Of a stretch of DNA of 36,744 bases, positions 32,797 through 36,744 are shown one piece after another. The notes below the pieces were generated by a model. The model worked only from the letters and a program-made list of their open reading frames with translations, searched no databases and was not told the DNA's origin. Within the stretch, counting starts at the first letter, position 1, and each line of letters starts with the position of its first letter. Made by a program: the position numbers and the translations under genes. This stretch comes from ARK-14 sp002899805 (GTDB lineage: Archaea > Thermoproteota > Thermoprotei_A > Sulfolobales > Fervidicoccaceae). The stretch is from the NCBI GenBank assembly GCA_039793985.1, contig JBAMMC010000024.1, forward strand, positions 1-36,744, given 5' to 3'.

Positions 32797-32804
32797 CTTA
32801 TAAG
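32797..32804 (+). promoter_or_regulatory. Main rRNA promoter TATA box (P2)
   Basis: AAAAATCTTATAAGCC is a strong A-rich BRE plus TATA element. A start near 32826 would give a leader of about 150 bases that holds the 16S processing stem. Confidence 0.6.
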
Positions 32805-32885
32805 CCATCAAGAGAATTCCAGATATCGCTATCAAGATGACGGCTCGAGGAGACTCCGTCTCACATACGGAGAGAACTCGAGTCC

Positions 32886-32905
32886 GAGATAGGCTGTGTG
32901 AGCAT
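32886..32905 (+). other. 5' half of the 16S processing stem
   Basis: These 20 bases (GAGATAGG...GAGCAT) are the exact reverse complement of 34532-34551. Further complementarity follows nearer the gene: the CCGCTGAG and GCGCCCTCC segments near 32939-32959 pair with GGAGGGCGC and CTCAGCGG near 34494-34513. In archaea this helix around 16S holds the bulge-helix-bulge cut by the tRNA splicing endonuclease. Confidence 0.85.
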
Positions 32906-32973
32906 TCCCCCGAGAAAGTGTCGGGGAGGCGCGGAATTCCGCTGAGAAACGCGCCCTCCGACCTTGCGGCCGA

Positions 32974-34475
<1,502 letters not shown>

Positions 34476-34666
34476 GGTGGCTACAGGAGGTTGGAGGGCG
34501 CAAGGCTCAGCGGAATCGTAGAGCCTAAAGGATGCTCACACAGCCTATCTCACCCGATGCAGCTCGAGATGAAATCTCGGGCGAAGGGCTAAGAGAGGGA
34601 AATCTATCCTCTCAATGAGGCCATGTACAGGAGCTTCCAGACGCCTAGATGGGCGGGCCTCGTCCC
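34476..34666 (+). other. 16S-23S spacer without tRNA
   Basis: About 190 bases. It contains the 3' half of the 16S processing stem (34494-34551), then two small hairpins, GAGAT/ATCTC (34566-34578) and GAGAGG/CCTCTC (34593-34613), presumably part of the 5' half of the 23S processing stem whose partner lies beyond the window. No tRNA-Ala is present, as usual in Crenarchaeota. Confidence 0.75.
34532..34551 (+). other. 3' half of the 16S processing stem
   Basis: Exact complement of 32886-32905, located 57 bases after the 16S 3' end. Cleavage in this helix would free pre-16S rRNA. Confidence 0.85.

Positions 34667-36744
<2,078 letters not shown>

Noticed and set aside
34476..34666. tRNA in the 16S-23S spacer
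   Set aside because: The sequence is accounted for by processing stems, and no cloverleaf or TTCRA loop is present.

Overview
The window is chromosomal DNA from a hyperthermophilic crenarchaeon (Thermoproteota, class Thermoprotei). The evidence is an archaeal RNA polymerase with split A'/A'' and unsplit B subunits plus RpoH, a uS12/NusA/eL30-like tail on that operon, a tRNA-Ser with a canonical archaeal intron, archaeal TATA-box promoters, frequent GTG and TTG starts behind GGTGA/GGAGG Shine-Dalgarno sites, and an archaeal 16S gene followed directly by 23S with no spacer tRNA. Moderate GC in the protein genes and very high GC in the rRNA fit a hyperthermophile. I cannot fix the genus from sequence alone; an organotrophic Fervidicoccales/Acidilobales/Desulfurococcales-like organism is plausible.

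Layout. 1-400: a decayed IS200/IS605-type remnant (TnpB C-terminus plus right-end hairpin). 427-9223 (minus): the transcription/translation operon rpoH-rpoB-rpoA1-rpoA2-rpl30e-nusA-rps12. 9388-11473 (minus): tRNA-Ser(CGA, with intron), a thiolase-like/DUF35 gene pair, tRNA-Glu(CTC) and tRNA-Ala(TGC). 11538-13835 (minus): a sulfur-handling operon DsrE-TusA-SQR-like flavoprotein-DUF1641. 14008-14787 (minus): an unrecognised protein. 15144-16931 (plus): ATP-type PEP carboxykinase. 16915-21415 (minus): threonine operon thrC-ask-asd-thrB, without homoserine dehydrogenase. 21453-24628: M20 peptidase, hotdog thioesterase, Ard1/RimI-like acetyltransferase and a DUF1614 membrane protein. 24827-27461 (minus): argG-argH. 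27621: tRNA-Gly(GCC). 27890-31323 (minus): an operon of an APC permease, a metallophosphoesterase and a polymerase-beta-type nucleotidyltransferase. 31620 (plus): spermidine/aminopropyl synthase. From 32621 (plus): two stacked promoters, a strongly structured short RNA candidate, then 16S rRNA and the first ~2.1 kb of 23S rRNA, which runs off the window.

Most of the window is core information processing and amino-acid metabolism. PEPCK works at the oxaloacetate/PEP node, and aspartate made from oxaloacetate would feed both the Thr operon and ArgG. The most unusual items are: a thiolase-like protein with no cysteine at all, hence no canonical nucleophile; a structured RNA with its own promoter just before the rRNA promoter; the permease-phosphoesterase-nucleotidyltransferase operon; three degenerate hairpins of one architecture that look like IS605-type right ends; and a shortened aspartate kinase in a Thr operon lacking hom. 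I saw no CRISPR array, intact transposon or obvious defence island.
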